From Acidimicrobiia bacterium (GTDB lineage Bacteria > Actinomycetota > Acidimicrobiia > Acidimicrobiales > Aldehydirespiratoraceae), in contig JAJEHD010000010.1 of NCBI GenBank assembly GCA_022819505.1, positions 124,001 to 188,000 of the forward strand: a stretch of 64,000 bases of DNA, given 5' to 3'. Shown piece by piece: positions 1-7,245 of this stretch. The first letter of the stretch is position 1. The number at the start of each line of letters is the position of its first letter. The notes under the pieces are model-generated. The model saw only the letters and a program-made list of their open reading frames with translations, made no database searches and was not told where the DNA came from. Position numbers and translations under genes: made by a program.

Positions 1-148
1 GCCGGACGTCGGATCGTTTGACCCCGTTCGATCGCAGTTGCAGCACTTGCTGAGCCAAGTGCCTTCGATAGCCCGTCGAATCCATCGGGATGTCGTTCCA
101 TCCCGGCGGCAGGGCCAGCGCGATCGAGTCCGGCATAGTAGTGGTCAT
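1..148 (-). CDS. Partial hypothetical protein in the type VII secretion block (runs off left edge)
   Basis: An ATG at 148 opens a reading frame that continues without a stop to the left edge, giving about 49 residues that begin MTTTMPDSIALALPPGW. The start lies one base beyond the stop codon of the upstream 490-residue gene, so the two are probably translated from one mRNA. No domain can be recognised in so short a fragment. Its position behind WXG100-type genes suggests a secretion-associated or immunity-type protein, which is inference only. The frame is complete in the visible part and shows no internal break. Confidence 0.55.
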   Translation of the reverse strand, partial: MTTTMPDSIALALPPGWNDIPMDSTGYRRHLAQQVLQLRSNGVKRSDVR

Positions 149-149
149 A

Positions 150-1622
150 TCATGTTCCCAACTCGCACGGAACCAACAGTGGGCTCAGTTCCTGTTCGAA
201 GGCCTCATAGAAGTCCGCAAAAACGACTTCGGGCGGAGAGAAGTTGAAGTGAGAGTCTATGCTGATCTCAAAATTGGATAAATCCAGATCAAGATCCATT
301 TCATACACGATGTCGGCGAGATTCTCAAAGGACAAATCACCAAAGTTCGTGTTGAGATCCATAACCATTCCATCGAACTTCCAGACATCAGGAGCGCTGA
401 TGACACTGATACTGCCGGCAAACGATACCGGATCAATATCTGCCATAATCAGCGTGCCATCCCCGGTTGGCACGGCATCTACGTCAGGTAGCTCTATTAC
501 ATAGGTGCCGAAAGACCCACTGTCATCAGATGGAACCGGAACTGTACACACTGTCCATCCATCCTCTGACGCTGTCCGCTCATCCTGTTCAGCACTGACA
601 GCGGCACCCAAGTAGGATCCGGTAGTCAAACCCAGGCTAACTGCATCAAAGTAAATGCCAGCTCCCGGTATCAATCCCAGTAAGGACAGTACAAACCCTG
701 CAATATCGAAAGCTAGTTCCGCAGCAGACAGGGCACCTCGTTCATACAATTCGAAGGATACGCGGAGCTTCTCGTACGAGAGACGTGCTGCAATGAGCCC
801 AACAACAAAGGACGCGAGCGTACCAGCACCAAACGTAAAGAGACCTATGATATCCAATACGATGCTAACAGCTGTTAAGACTGCGATGAAAACGTCAAGT
901 ATCGTACGAATGGCCTGAAGCCATTCTGTAGGTAGGTTCTCTAAGGCATACCCTATCGGATCCTTAAGAAACTCAATCGCCTCCGCTATAACGGATACGA
1001 ACTTTTCTAGCCAACTTGGATCGGCTAGTACGCCGACATCTACTCTCTTGAGTCGGGTTGCGGTTCGCTCGTTGAGTTGTTCTTCATCCTCAGCCAAACT
1101 CCGTAGTTCTTCTTCACTCTCCTCTACGTTGTCATTGGCACGATTCAACCGTGCCCTTGCAACCGCTTCATCGCCCTCAAGATCTTCCTTCCGGCATACA
1201 AGCCTGGTTCGCTCTGCATCGTCCAACGGTGGTGTGAACATGAGTTGACGTCGTACGCTACTGAGAGCACCGCTGACATCTTCATAGGCTCTGTCAGCAC
1301 GATGTTGTTCAGTCCATCTGGTCTCTGCTCGCGCGACTGCGCTGTCGGCTGCACGCTGGAGTTGAACAAGTTGAGTCTTGTGATCGCAGAATACACTCTC
1401 GACCTGATAGGCAATGTCTGGAACTTCACGCAGCGCTGGAGCCAGATCCGTCAGGCTCTTGCTGAACGCGTCGGCTGCGTCGCCTCGAAATTCCTGGCTC
1501 GTGCCCAGCGCGATAGAGCGCAGATCGGTCTCAAGGTCCTCTGTCCGCACCTTTATTGTGCAGAAGAGTTCCTCAAGGCGCTCGAACTCGCTAGGATTGC
1601 CGCGGATCGGATCTTTGGCCAT
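150..1622 (-). CDS. Large type VII secretion-type substrate or effector-like protein with hydrophobic core
   Basis: This 490-residue protein has three visible parts. Residues 1-200 are mostly helical and charged, as in WXG/LXG-type N-terminal export domains. Residues 210-340 contain several strongly hydrophobic stretches (for example around VLTAVSIVLDIIGLFTFGAG), which look membrane-inserting or pore-like. The remainder is acidic and rich in aspartate and phenylalanine. It sits directly downstream of two small helical proteins of WXG100 type, the usual arrangement for ESX/LXG cargo. Base composition is clearly more AT-rich than the polysaccharide genes to the right, suggesting separate ancestry. 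No catalytic motif is recognised, so toxin function is a guess. The ATG at 1622 is the first start in frame. Confidence 0.6.
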   Translation of the reverse strand: MAKDPIRGNPSEFERLEELFCTIKVRTEDLETDLRSIALGTSQEFRGDAADAFSKSLTDLAPALREVPDIAYQVESVFCDHKTQLVQLQRAADSAVARAETRWTEQHRADRAYEDVSGALSSVRRQLMFTPPLDDAERTRLVCRKEDLEGDEAVARARLNRANDNVEESEEELRSLAEDEEQLNERTATRLKRVDVGVLADPSWLEKFVSVIAEAIEFLKDPIGYALENLPTEWLQAIRTILDVFIAVLTAVSIVLDIIGLFTFGAGTLASFVVGLIAARLSYEKLRVSFELYERGALSAAELAFDIAGFVLSLLGLIPGAGIYFDAVSLGLTTGSYLGAAVSAEQDERTASEDGWTVCTVPVPSDDSGSFGTYVIELPDVDAVPTGDGTLIMADIDPVSFAGSISVISAPDVWKFDGMVMDLNTNFGDLSFENLADIVYEMDLDLDLSNFEISIDSHFNFSPPEVVFADFYEAFEQELSPLLVPCELGT

Positions 1623-1638
1623 GCGAGGTCCTCATCAG

Positions 1639-1923
1639 TTAGTCGACTTGCAAGTTGCTCGCCAAGTCGGTGTCTACCTTCTCGAATTCTTCCCTAGCAG
1701 TGTCGAGGTTGGACGCTACTGTCTCTAGGGCCTCGGCCAGCTTCTCCCGCCGTTCGTCCCATTTGTTGCTCAACTCCTCGTAGGCCCTCTCGACCTCGGG
1801 CGCAGATGTGAGACGACATGCTGTGAGACTCGCGAACGTGCGCAAGTCACGGGCTGTTTGTCTGGTGCTACCAGCGAGATTCCGCAGATACTGGCTGCCG
1901 ACGACGATCTCGAAATCGCCCAT
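1639..1923 (-). CDS. Small helical WXG100-like protein
   Basis: This 94-residue, almost entirely helical protein is of the size of ESAT-6/WXG100 partners. It has no classic W-x-G turn; a WDER sequence near residue 54 sits about where the turn would be. It lies 16 bases upstream of the 490-residue gene and downstream of a canonical WXG100 gene, all on the minus strand. The likely role is a heterodimer partner or export chaperone for the large protein, inferred from context. Base composition is AT-rich like the rest of the block. Confidence 0.6.
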   Translation of the reverse strand: MGDFEIVVGSQYLRNLAGSTRQTARDLRTFASLTACRLTSAPEVERAYEELSNKWDERREKLAEALETVASNLDTAREEFEKVDTDLASNLQVD

Positions 1924-1966
1924 GCGCCCAGTCCCTCGACACTCTTGACTCCGACCGCGGGCCTAG

Positions 1967-2257
1967 CTAACCGCTGAGCTGGCTGGCGATCTGCTGGTCG
2001 GCGTCCTCGATGGCTGTCGCGGCCTGCCGCAGGAAGTCTCCGAGTTGGTCGAGGCCCTGCAGCATCTGATCGGAGCCTTGCTTCCACTCGTTGAAAGTGT
2101 TGTCGAACGCGGTCGCAGTCTGCCCGGTGAACGAATCCGGCAGGTTGTTCAGATAATCGCGCAGCCCGTTCATCTGATCGCGGGCCACTTCGGCTTCCTG
2201 CTGTACGTGTGCTGCCATGTCTCGAGCCTCATCAGCCCTTAGCTTGATTTCACTCAT
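1967..2257 (-). CDS. WXG100 family type VII secretion protein
   Basis: This 96-residue protein has two predicted helices separated by a turn carrying WKQG, the W-x-G signature of the WXG100/ESAT-6 family. Length and architecture match the family (about 100 residues). Family members are exported as folded dimers by FtsK/SpoIIIE-type ESX machinery. The start at 2257 (MSEIKLRADEARD) is preferred over an upstream in-frame start because AAAGGA stands about six bases before it, and because the longer N-terminus would be unlike the family. It appears to be the first gene of the leftmost minus-strand operon. No ESX ATPase is in the window. Confidence 0.85.
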   Translation of the reverse strand: MSEIKLRADEARDMAAHVQQEAEVARDQMNGLRDYLNNLPDSFTGQTATAFDNTFNEWKQGSDQMLQGLDQLGDFLRQAATAIEDADQQIASQLSG

Positions 2258-2378
2258 TGAACTGTCCTTTCGGGGATGTTGGATTTGGTGCGTCCTGCAC
2301 CATCGCGACGCATTGTAGGTGACGCTACCTATCCTACGGAAGCCACGCAAATGGGGATAACTCCCCATTCAAGTGCGC

Positions 2379-2720
2379 TCAGGAGGCACGCACCTGGGAC
2401 GCGATAGGAGCCTCGAACGCGCTGTAGGTGGGTCGGTCGCGTCCGGGAGGCAGGGAGAAGGAGATCACCTCGACCGACCGGTGAGGGACGTCTAAGCGGT
2501 AGCCGCAGGCCAGGACCCGGCCGGCGACAGTTGCCGACGGGCCGATCCTGCAGTGGTACTCACCCACATGGTCTTTGGTGGCGAGGATGTCGAGGGGGTC
2601 GATCTCAAGCCTGCGGGCGAAGCTGAGGAGCGTGCGGATGTCCTCAGGGACCAGGCTCTGCTGACGGCCGAACGCTTCGATGAGCGCCAAGGCGTTGGTC
2701 CGCCAAAGAAGGGAGTTCAC
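2379..2720 (-). CDS. Unrecognised small protein, candidate toxin of a Panacea antitoxin pair
   Basis: This 113-residue protein resembles no family I recognise. Its GTG start at 2720 overlaps the TGA stop of the upstream Panacea-domain gene (GTGA), so translation is coupled. The first half is helical (LVPEDIRTLLSFARRLEIDP) and the second half is beta-rich with basic residues, ending in a polar tail. In PanAT toxin-antitoxin operons a Panacea antitoxin is paired with highly varied small toxins, and this gene occupies that slot. The toxin role is therefore inferred from genetic context and not from any catalytic motif. Confidence 0.6.
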   Translation of the reverse strand: MNSLLWRTNALALIEAFGRQQSLVPEDIRTLLSFARRLEIDPLDILATKDHVGEYHCRIGPSATVAGRVLACGYRLDVPHRSVEVISFSLPPGRDRPTYSAFEAPIASQVRAS

Positions 2721-3310
2721 AGGGTTTCGCCGGGCAGGTACTTCTCGACAAGCGCCTCTAGGGCGCCGGGTGGGTCAGGCACGAAGGGGCGGCCGGCTTG
2801 CCCGGAGGCTGCGAGTGCGGCGGCGGTGGCCTCCCGGATCTCGGCGTTCTGGGGGTGCTCGATGCTGAAGAACTCGAACAGGCACCGCTTCGAGATCGGC
2901 TGCCTCGCGGCGTTGCTCCCGCTTCCGGTGACCCGGTTCCACGGGTCGGGCCCGGGAATGTCCTCGACCAGCATCGTGCAGCCGCTGTGGCGCTGATGGC
3001 ACAACACGTTCGTGACCACATTGTGAACGGACTCCGGCAGCAGCTCCCAAGGCCGCCCGGGCCGCCCGCCGGCCTCAGCGTGCCAGAGGCTGGCGACCAC
3101 CGGCCCCTGCGGCCAAGCCTCCAAGTCCTCATCGAAGGCCGGCCTGCGCTCCCACACCAGGTGCATGCCCTGAACGATGTACAGGAGTCGGTGCAGCAGC
3201 ACCCCGTCCGCCTCAGGCATCCGCCGCCGGATGTCGGCCGCCACCGCCGCCGACGACGAGACGGCCGGATGCTCGATGATCGCCCCGGACAGCTCCGACA
3301 CCTTCTCCAT
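2717..3310 (-). CDS. Panacea (DUF4065/SocA-like) domain antitoxin
   Basis: This 197-residue protein carries the Panacea signature: a helix with LLHRLLYIVQGMHLVWERR near residues 40-60, followed by DLEAWPQGPVVASLWH, matching the family pattern of a leucine-rich helix, EAW and GPV. Panacea domains neutralise toxins in PanAT toxin-antitoxin systems, and the related SocA is a proteolytic adaptor-type antitoxin. The ATG at 3310 is chosen because AAGGAGGTG precedes it at good spacing. The stop overlaps the start of a 113-residue gene, the expected toxin. The C-terminal part (residues 110-197) is an extension unlike the core domain and may confer toxin specificity (inference). Confidence 0.75.
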   Translation of the reverse strand: MEKVSELSGAIIEHPAVSSSAAVAADIRRRMPEADGVLLHRLLYIVQGMHLVWERRPAFDEDLEAWPQGPVVASLWHAEAGGRPGRPWELLPESVHNVVTNVLCHQRHSGCTMLVEDIPGPDPWNRVTGSGSNAARQPISKRCLFEFFSIEHPQNAEIREATAAALAASGQAGRPFVPDPPGALEALVEKYLPGETL

Positions 3311-3461
3311 CCCCGGCACCTCCTTGACATGAGCGGGACACTGGAATTTTGAGTTGAGATCACAACCATAGGATACTGCACTGCAACGTGGAACAACATA
3401 ATTGATGATATTCTGTGTTATTCGCAATCCTGGGCGAGCGAACTGCCGCCGCATCCAAGGA

Positions 3462-3490
3462 ACTAGTACTGTCGGTGTCCGACTACTAGT
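3462..3490. repeat. Inverted repeat upstream of the first glycosyltransferase
   Basis: The arms ACTAGTA and TACTAGT enclose a second paired segment, GTCGG/CCGAC, with a three-base loop and a two-base bulge. The element lies 15 bases before the GTG of the glycosyltransferase gene, in an AT-rich stretch (about 3340-3420) between it and the divergent antitoxin gene. It could be an operator, an mRNA leader hairpin or a terminator. There is no following T-run on the plus strand, which weakens the terminator reading. Confidence 0.5.
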
Positions 3491-3505
3491 AGTGAGAATG
3501 AACGC

Positions 3506-4606
3506 GTGAAACTGGCTGTCGACGCGACCTCGCTGCTGACGCCCCGCACGGGGATCGGCGTGTTCACGTCCGAGATGCTCCGGGCCCTGGCCGGCCGGCA
3601 GGACATGCAGGTGTCGGTGTTCAACACCAGCCCGAGGGGACGGGGGCGGGGCTGGCTGCCCGCCGACGTCGGCGACAGGGCGCACGAGGTGCCGGGCCGG
3701 ATGCCCACCGGCGGGATCAGATGGCTGTGGGACAGCCTGTCGGTTCCCCGCCTCGAGTGGTTCGCCGGAAGGGCCGATGTGGTCCATGGGCCGAACTACC
3801 GGGTGCCGCCCACGTCGCGGGCCGCGCCGGTCGTGTCGGTGCACGACGTCAGCTTCGAGCACGGCCCGCCGATCGACGGCCCCGCCGGCCGCGCCCACCG
3901 GCGGTCGGTCCGTGCCGCGGTGCGAGCGGGAGCCTGGGTCCACACCGACTCCGAGTACGTGGCCGCCGAAGTCCGCGACATCTACCGGGTCGAGCCCCAC
4001 CGGGTGGTAGCCGTGCCCCTGGGGGTGCGCCTTCCGCCGCAAGGACCTCATCCAGCACCCGGCGCCCCCTACGTGCTGGCCCTGGGCGCAGCCGACCGCC
4101 GCAAGGATCTCACCACGCTGGTCGCCGCCTTCGACGCGCTGGCCCCCACCGACCGCGATCTGCGCCTCATCCACGCGGGTCCCGAAGGCGACGCCTCCGG
4201 CGAGCTCGCCGACCTGATCGACCGCAGCCCCCACCGCGATCGCATCCTGCGCCTCGGCTGGGTCGACGACGGCGCCCGGGCCGCTCTGATCGAGCAGGCG
4301 GCGGCGGTGGCCTACCCGTCGCTCTACGAGGGGTTCGGCCTGGTTGTCCTGGAGGCGATGGCGGCTGGCCGACCGGTCGTCACCACCCCGGTCGCGGCCA
4401 TCCCGGAGGTGGCCGGCGACGCCGCGCTGTACGCCGACGCCGGAGACGCTGACGCACTGGCCGGCGGGCTGCAGCGGGTGCTGTCCGACCAGGAACTGTC
4501 AGCGGAGCTGGGTACCCGAGGCAGGGACAGAGCCGCTGCGTTCACCTGGGAGCGGACCGCCGACGGCCTTATCGACCTCTACCGGCTGGCTGCGGGCGCT
4601 GCCTGA
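3506..4606 (+). CDS. GT4-family glycosyltransferase
   Basis: This 366-residue cytoplasmic enzyme has the GT-B architecture of GT4 glycosyltransferases. The N-terminal acceptor domain opens with a Gly-rich GIGVFTSEMLRAL loop. The C-terminal donor domain carries EGFGLVVLEAMAAGRPVV near residue 275, the E-x7-E motif that binds the nucleotide-sugar. It probably adds a sugar to a lipid-linked surface polysaccharide; donor and acceptor cannot be read from sequence. The GTG at 3506 gives the expected N-terminus (MKLAVDATSL). It is the first gene of the polysaccharide locus on the plus strand and is followed 58 bases later by a GT2 enzyme. Length is normal for the family. Confidence 0.85.
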   Translation: MKLAVDATSLLTPRTGIGVFTSEMLRALAGRQDMQVSVFNTSPRGRGRGWLPADVGDRAHEVPGRMPTGGIRWLWDSLSVPRLEWFAGRADVVHGPNYRVPPTSRAAPVVSVHDVSFEHGPPIDGPAGRAHRRSVRAAVRAGAWVHTDSEYVAAEVRDIYRVEPHRVVAVPLGVRLPPQGPHPAPGAPYVLALGAADRRKDLTTLVAAFDALAPTDRDLRLIHAGPEGDASGELADLIDRSPHRDRILRLGWVDDGARAALIEQAAAVAYPSLYEGFGLVVLEAMAAGRPVVTTPVAAIPEVAGDAALYADAGDADALAGGLQRVLSDQELSAELGTRGRDRAAAFTWERTADGLIDLYRLAAGAA

Positions 4607-4664
4607 GCCGCCAGCGGCAGCCGCACGGCCACCGGCGCAAGGCAGGCCACTAGCCTCCACAGGC

Positions 4665-5687
4665 ATGAGTCAGCCCGCCGGCGGCGAGGCATCCGGGCCT
4701 CTAGCCAGCCTGCTGCGCACGTTGGGCGTGGACCTGGAGGAGTCGGAGCATCTTGCCACGCTGGTGAGACCGGCACAGGCCGAGCCGACGTTCACGGTGG
4801 TCGTGCGCACCCAGGGCCGGCGCCCGCGCACCCTGCAGGAAGCCCTCCAATCGCTGGCCGCGCAGACGTGGACCCGCTTCGGCACGGTCGTGGCCGTCCA
4901 CGGCACCGCGGCCGCTGCTGCTGCAGTGGAGGCCGAAGTGCGCAAGGCCGCTGCCTCAGGGGCTGCTCCGACGGACTGCAGGGTCCTGCACGTTGACGAG
5001 GGTGGCGCACGCGCCAGGCCGCTCAACGCCGGCCTAGATGCCGCCGACGGCGACTACGTGTGCTTCCTCGACGACGACGACCTAGCCGAGCCCAACTGGC
5101 TCGCGGTGTTCGCAGGGGGCGCGGCCGACGCGCCGGGACAGATCATCCGGGCCCGCACGGCCCGCCAGCCGTGGCTCACGGACGGCACGGAAGAGCCCCG
5201 GACCCCGGCCGGGCCGGTGGAGTACGTGTACCCGGCGACGTTCGATCCGCTGGCGCACTTCTCGTACAGCGAGACTCCGATCTGCTCGCTGGCGCTGCCC
5301 AGAGCGGCGCTCAGCAGCCTCGGCCTGCGCTTCGACGAGGAGTTGGCGGTCTGCGAGGACTGGGACCTGCTGGTGCGGGCATCGCAACTTCTCGGGGTTC
5401 ACTGCGTCGACGAGGTCACCTCGCTATACCGCCGCAGCGACCGCGCCAACTCCGAGACCGAGGCCAACCGTCAGGCCTGGTTCCGCAACCGGGCCAGAGT
5501 GATCGACAAGCTGTCCCGCCGGCCGCTGGTGCTCGACGGCTCGGAAGTCCACCGGCTGGCCGACGCGCGCTTCGAGTACGGCGGGGGGCCCGGCAAACGC
5601 CTCGAGAACATCCGCACACGTGAACTGCTGGCCGCGCTGCCGGGACGCCTGCGGGCCCGGCTCATCAGGACTCTGCGACTGAGGTGA
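4665..5687 (+). CDS. GT2-family glycosyltransferase
   Basis: This 340-residue protein has a GT-A fold of family 2. A beta strand FTVVVRTQGRRPRTL begins near residue 45, and the acidic metal/nucleotide motif FLDDDDLAEPNW lies near residue 132. A later ED pair in CEDWDLLVR is consistent with the catalytic-base region. No transmembrane segment is seen, so it acts at the cytoplasmic face. The ATG at 4665 is preferred over longer in-frame extensions, which would overlap the preceding gene with low-complexity sequence. It is likely co-transcribed with the GT4 gene and ends 20 bases before the convergent polymerase-like gene. Substrate is unknown. Confidence 0.8.
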   Translation: MSQPAGGEASGPLASLLRTLGVDLEESEHLATLVRPAQAEPTFTVVVRTQGRRPRTLQEALQSLAAQTWTRFGTVVAVHGTAAAAAAVEAEVRKAAASGAAPTDCRVLHVDEGGARARPLNAGLDAADGDYVCFLDDDDLAEPNWLAVFAGGAADAPGQIIRARTARQPWLTDGTEEPRTPAGPVEYVYPATFDPLAHFSYSETPICSLALPRAALSSLGLRFDEELAVCEDWDLLVRASQLLGVHCVDEVTSLYRRSDRANSETEANRQAWFRNRARVIDKLSRRPLVLDGSEVHRLADARFEYGGGPGKRLENIRTRELLAALPGRLRARLIRTLRLR

Positions 5688-5707
5688 GCGCCACAGCGGG
5701 GCTCGCC

Positions 5708-7042
5708 TCAAATCGGTGGCGGTTTTCCTCCTATACGACGGGTTTCTCTACTGATTTCGTTCGAGAGGCCATTCGCGGGGGCGTTGCGGCGCAGGGCTGC
5801 GGCCAGCAGCAGCACCCAGATGTGGGAGAACCACAGCACGAAGCTCTCGGTGACGTTCTCAACGAGAACGAACACCGCCACCGCGGCCCACATGCCGGTG
5901 TCGGCCGATGGGCGCAGCCACAGGCCACGGCCCGCGTTGACCGCGGCCAGCACCACCAGCATCACGAACGGCGCCGTGCCGACGACGCCCAGGCCGAGGG
6001 CGGTCTCGACCAGGCTGTTGTGGGCACTGCCCCGTTCCAGTAACACGTGCTCGGCAACCAGCTCGGGCACCTCCCAGAAGGCGAAGAAGCCGTAACCGCC
6101 CCACGGCCGCTCCAGCACCCGGTCCCAGACGAGACCCCAGATGGTCCGCCGCTGAGAGAACGTCGAGACATCCCAGGCGGCCGCAACCACGGCCACGCCC
6201 ACCCCCACAGCCACCAATCCCCCGCCGGCCGCGGCGGCCCCGGCCTTCCACGGTCGCCAGCTGCGCAAGCGGGACACGCCGGCCACCACTCCGAACGCCG
6301 AGGCCAAGGCCAGCGCAGCGGCCAGCGCCAGCCAGGCGGTGCGGCTGCCCGCACCAATCAACGTCACCAGCGACGCCGCCACAAGCGCTGCGCCCCAGAC
6401 CCGCCGGTACCGGGAAACATGCATCGCGGTCGGCAGCAACCAGCGCAGCCCGCCGATCACACCGAGGGCGGCCAGGGGCGCCAGCGAGTTGCGGTTCGTG
6501 TACATGCCGATCCAGTTGCCGTCGCGGTCGGTGCCGACATCGTGTTGCAGCACGATCAATACCAGGCTGCCGACCACAGCGACGCTCGCCAGCGTCACCA
6601 GGGTCGTCGAGAGCTCGTCATCGGTGAAGCCCGCCAGCGCGACGGCCAGCAGGGCCAGGCCCAGATAGACGGCCGACCGCCACAGCGTGGCGCTCGGGTA
6701 GACGCTCCAGAGACTCGACGCCACAGCAGCCGCCGAGTACCAGGCAACGGCTACCAGCGCGGCTCGCGACAGCCCCGCTCCCGCGGCGCGGCTGCCCGGA
6801 TCGTCCCATCCGGCCCGTCCGGTGCCCCCGCCGTCGGAACGCCGAACAGCCCACGCGAGAACGACCGAGACTGCCGCCGCGGCCGCGAAGAAGGGCCAGA
6901 CCGCCCCGTCGTTCCAGAGCCCGGGCCTGTCCAGCAGCCCCGCGAACCGCAGGACCGGTCCGTTGCTCAGGACCAGCAGAAGACCCGCGCCGGCGACCAC
7001 AGGCCACCAACGCCGCAGGTGCGAGCCGAGGGCGGCTCTCAC
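5708..7042 (-). CDS. Wzy/O-antigen ligase-like polytopic membrane protein (copy 1)
   Basis: This protein of about 444 residues has many hydrophobic segments and a large periplasmic-type loop near the C-terminus ending in LERGSAHNSLVETALGLG. That resembles the RGSAHNS/LxEx region of O-antigen ligase (Wzy_C/WaaL) proteins. It would polymerise or ligate lipid-linked glycans outside the membrane. It is a clear paralog of the protein at 21581-22867: both contain a (L/S/T)NGPV segment, WNDGAVWPFF or WEDPAVWPFF, TFSQRRT(I/M)W and RGSAH(N/S)S. The GTG at 7042 is chosen because it matches the paralog's N-terminal length. Earlier starts up to 7270 would add an arginine-rich tail and overlap the divergent gene. 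Confidence 0.75.
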   Translation of the reverse strand: MRAALGSHLRRWWPVVAGAGLLLVLSNGPVLRFAGLLDRPGLWNDGAVWPFFAAAAAVSVVLAWAVRRSDGGGTGRAGWDDPGSRAAGAGLSRAALVAVAWYSAAAVASSLWSVYPSATLWRSAVYLGLALLAVALAGFTDDELSTTLVTLASVAVVGSLVLIVLQHDVGTDRDGNWIGMYTNRNSLAPLAALGVIGGLRWLLPTAMHVSRYRRVWGAALVAASLVTLIGAGSRTAWLALAAALALASAFGVVAGVSRLRSWRPWKAGAAAAGGGLVAVGVGVAVVAAAWDVSTFSQRRTIWGLVWDRVLERPWGGYGFFAFWEVPELVAEHVLLERGSAHNSLVETALGLGVVGTAPFVMLVVLAAVNAGRGLWLRPSADTGMWAAVAVFVLVENVTESFVLWFSHIWVLLLAAALRRNAPANGLSNEISRETRRIGGKPPPI

Positions 7043-7245
7043 CCCGAGCAAGCGGCGTTCCCCGAACCGCGGGGTTCGGCGCAGCCGCGCCTCGCGGGGT
7101 CCCACGGACCGGCTGCGCCCACACCGGTACCGTAGCCGACTCGACACCACGCCACCCAGCACACCGGCATCGGTCGACCGTGGGCATCGACCGGACGTTT
7201 CAAGTACGGTGCTCGCTCGGGCCGCGCTGATTGGATGGGCCTGGT

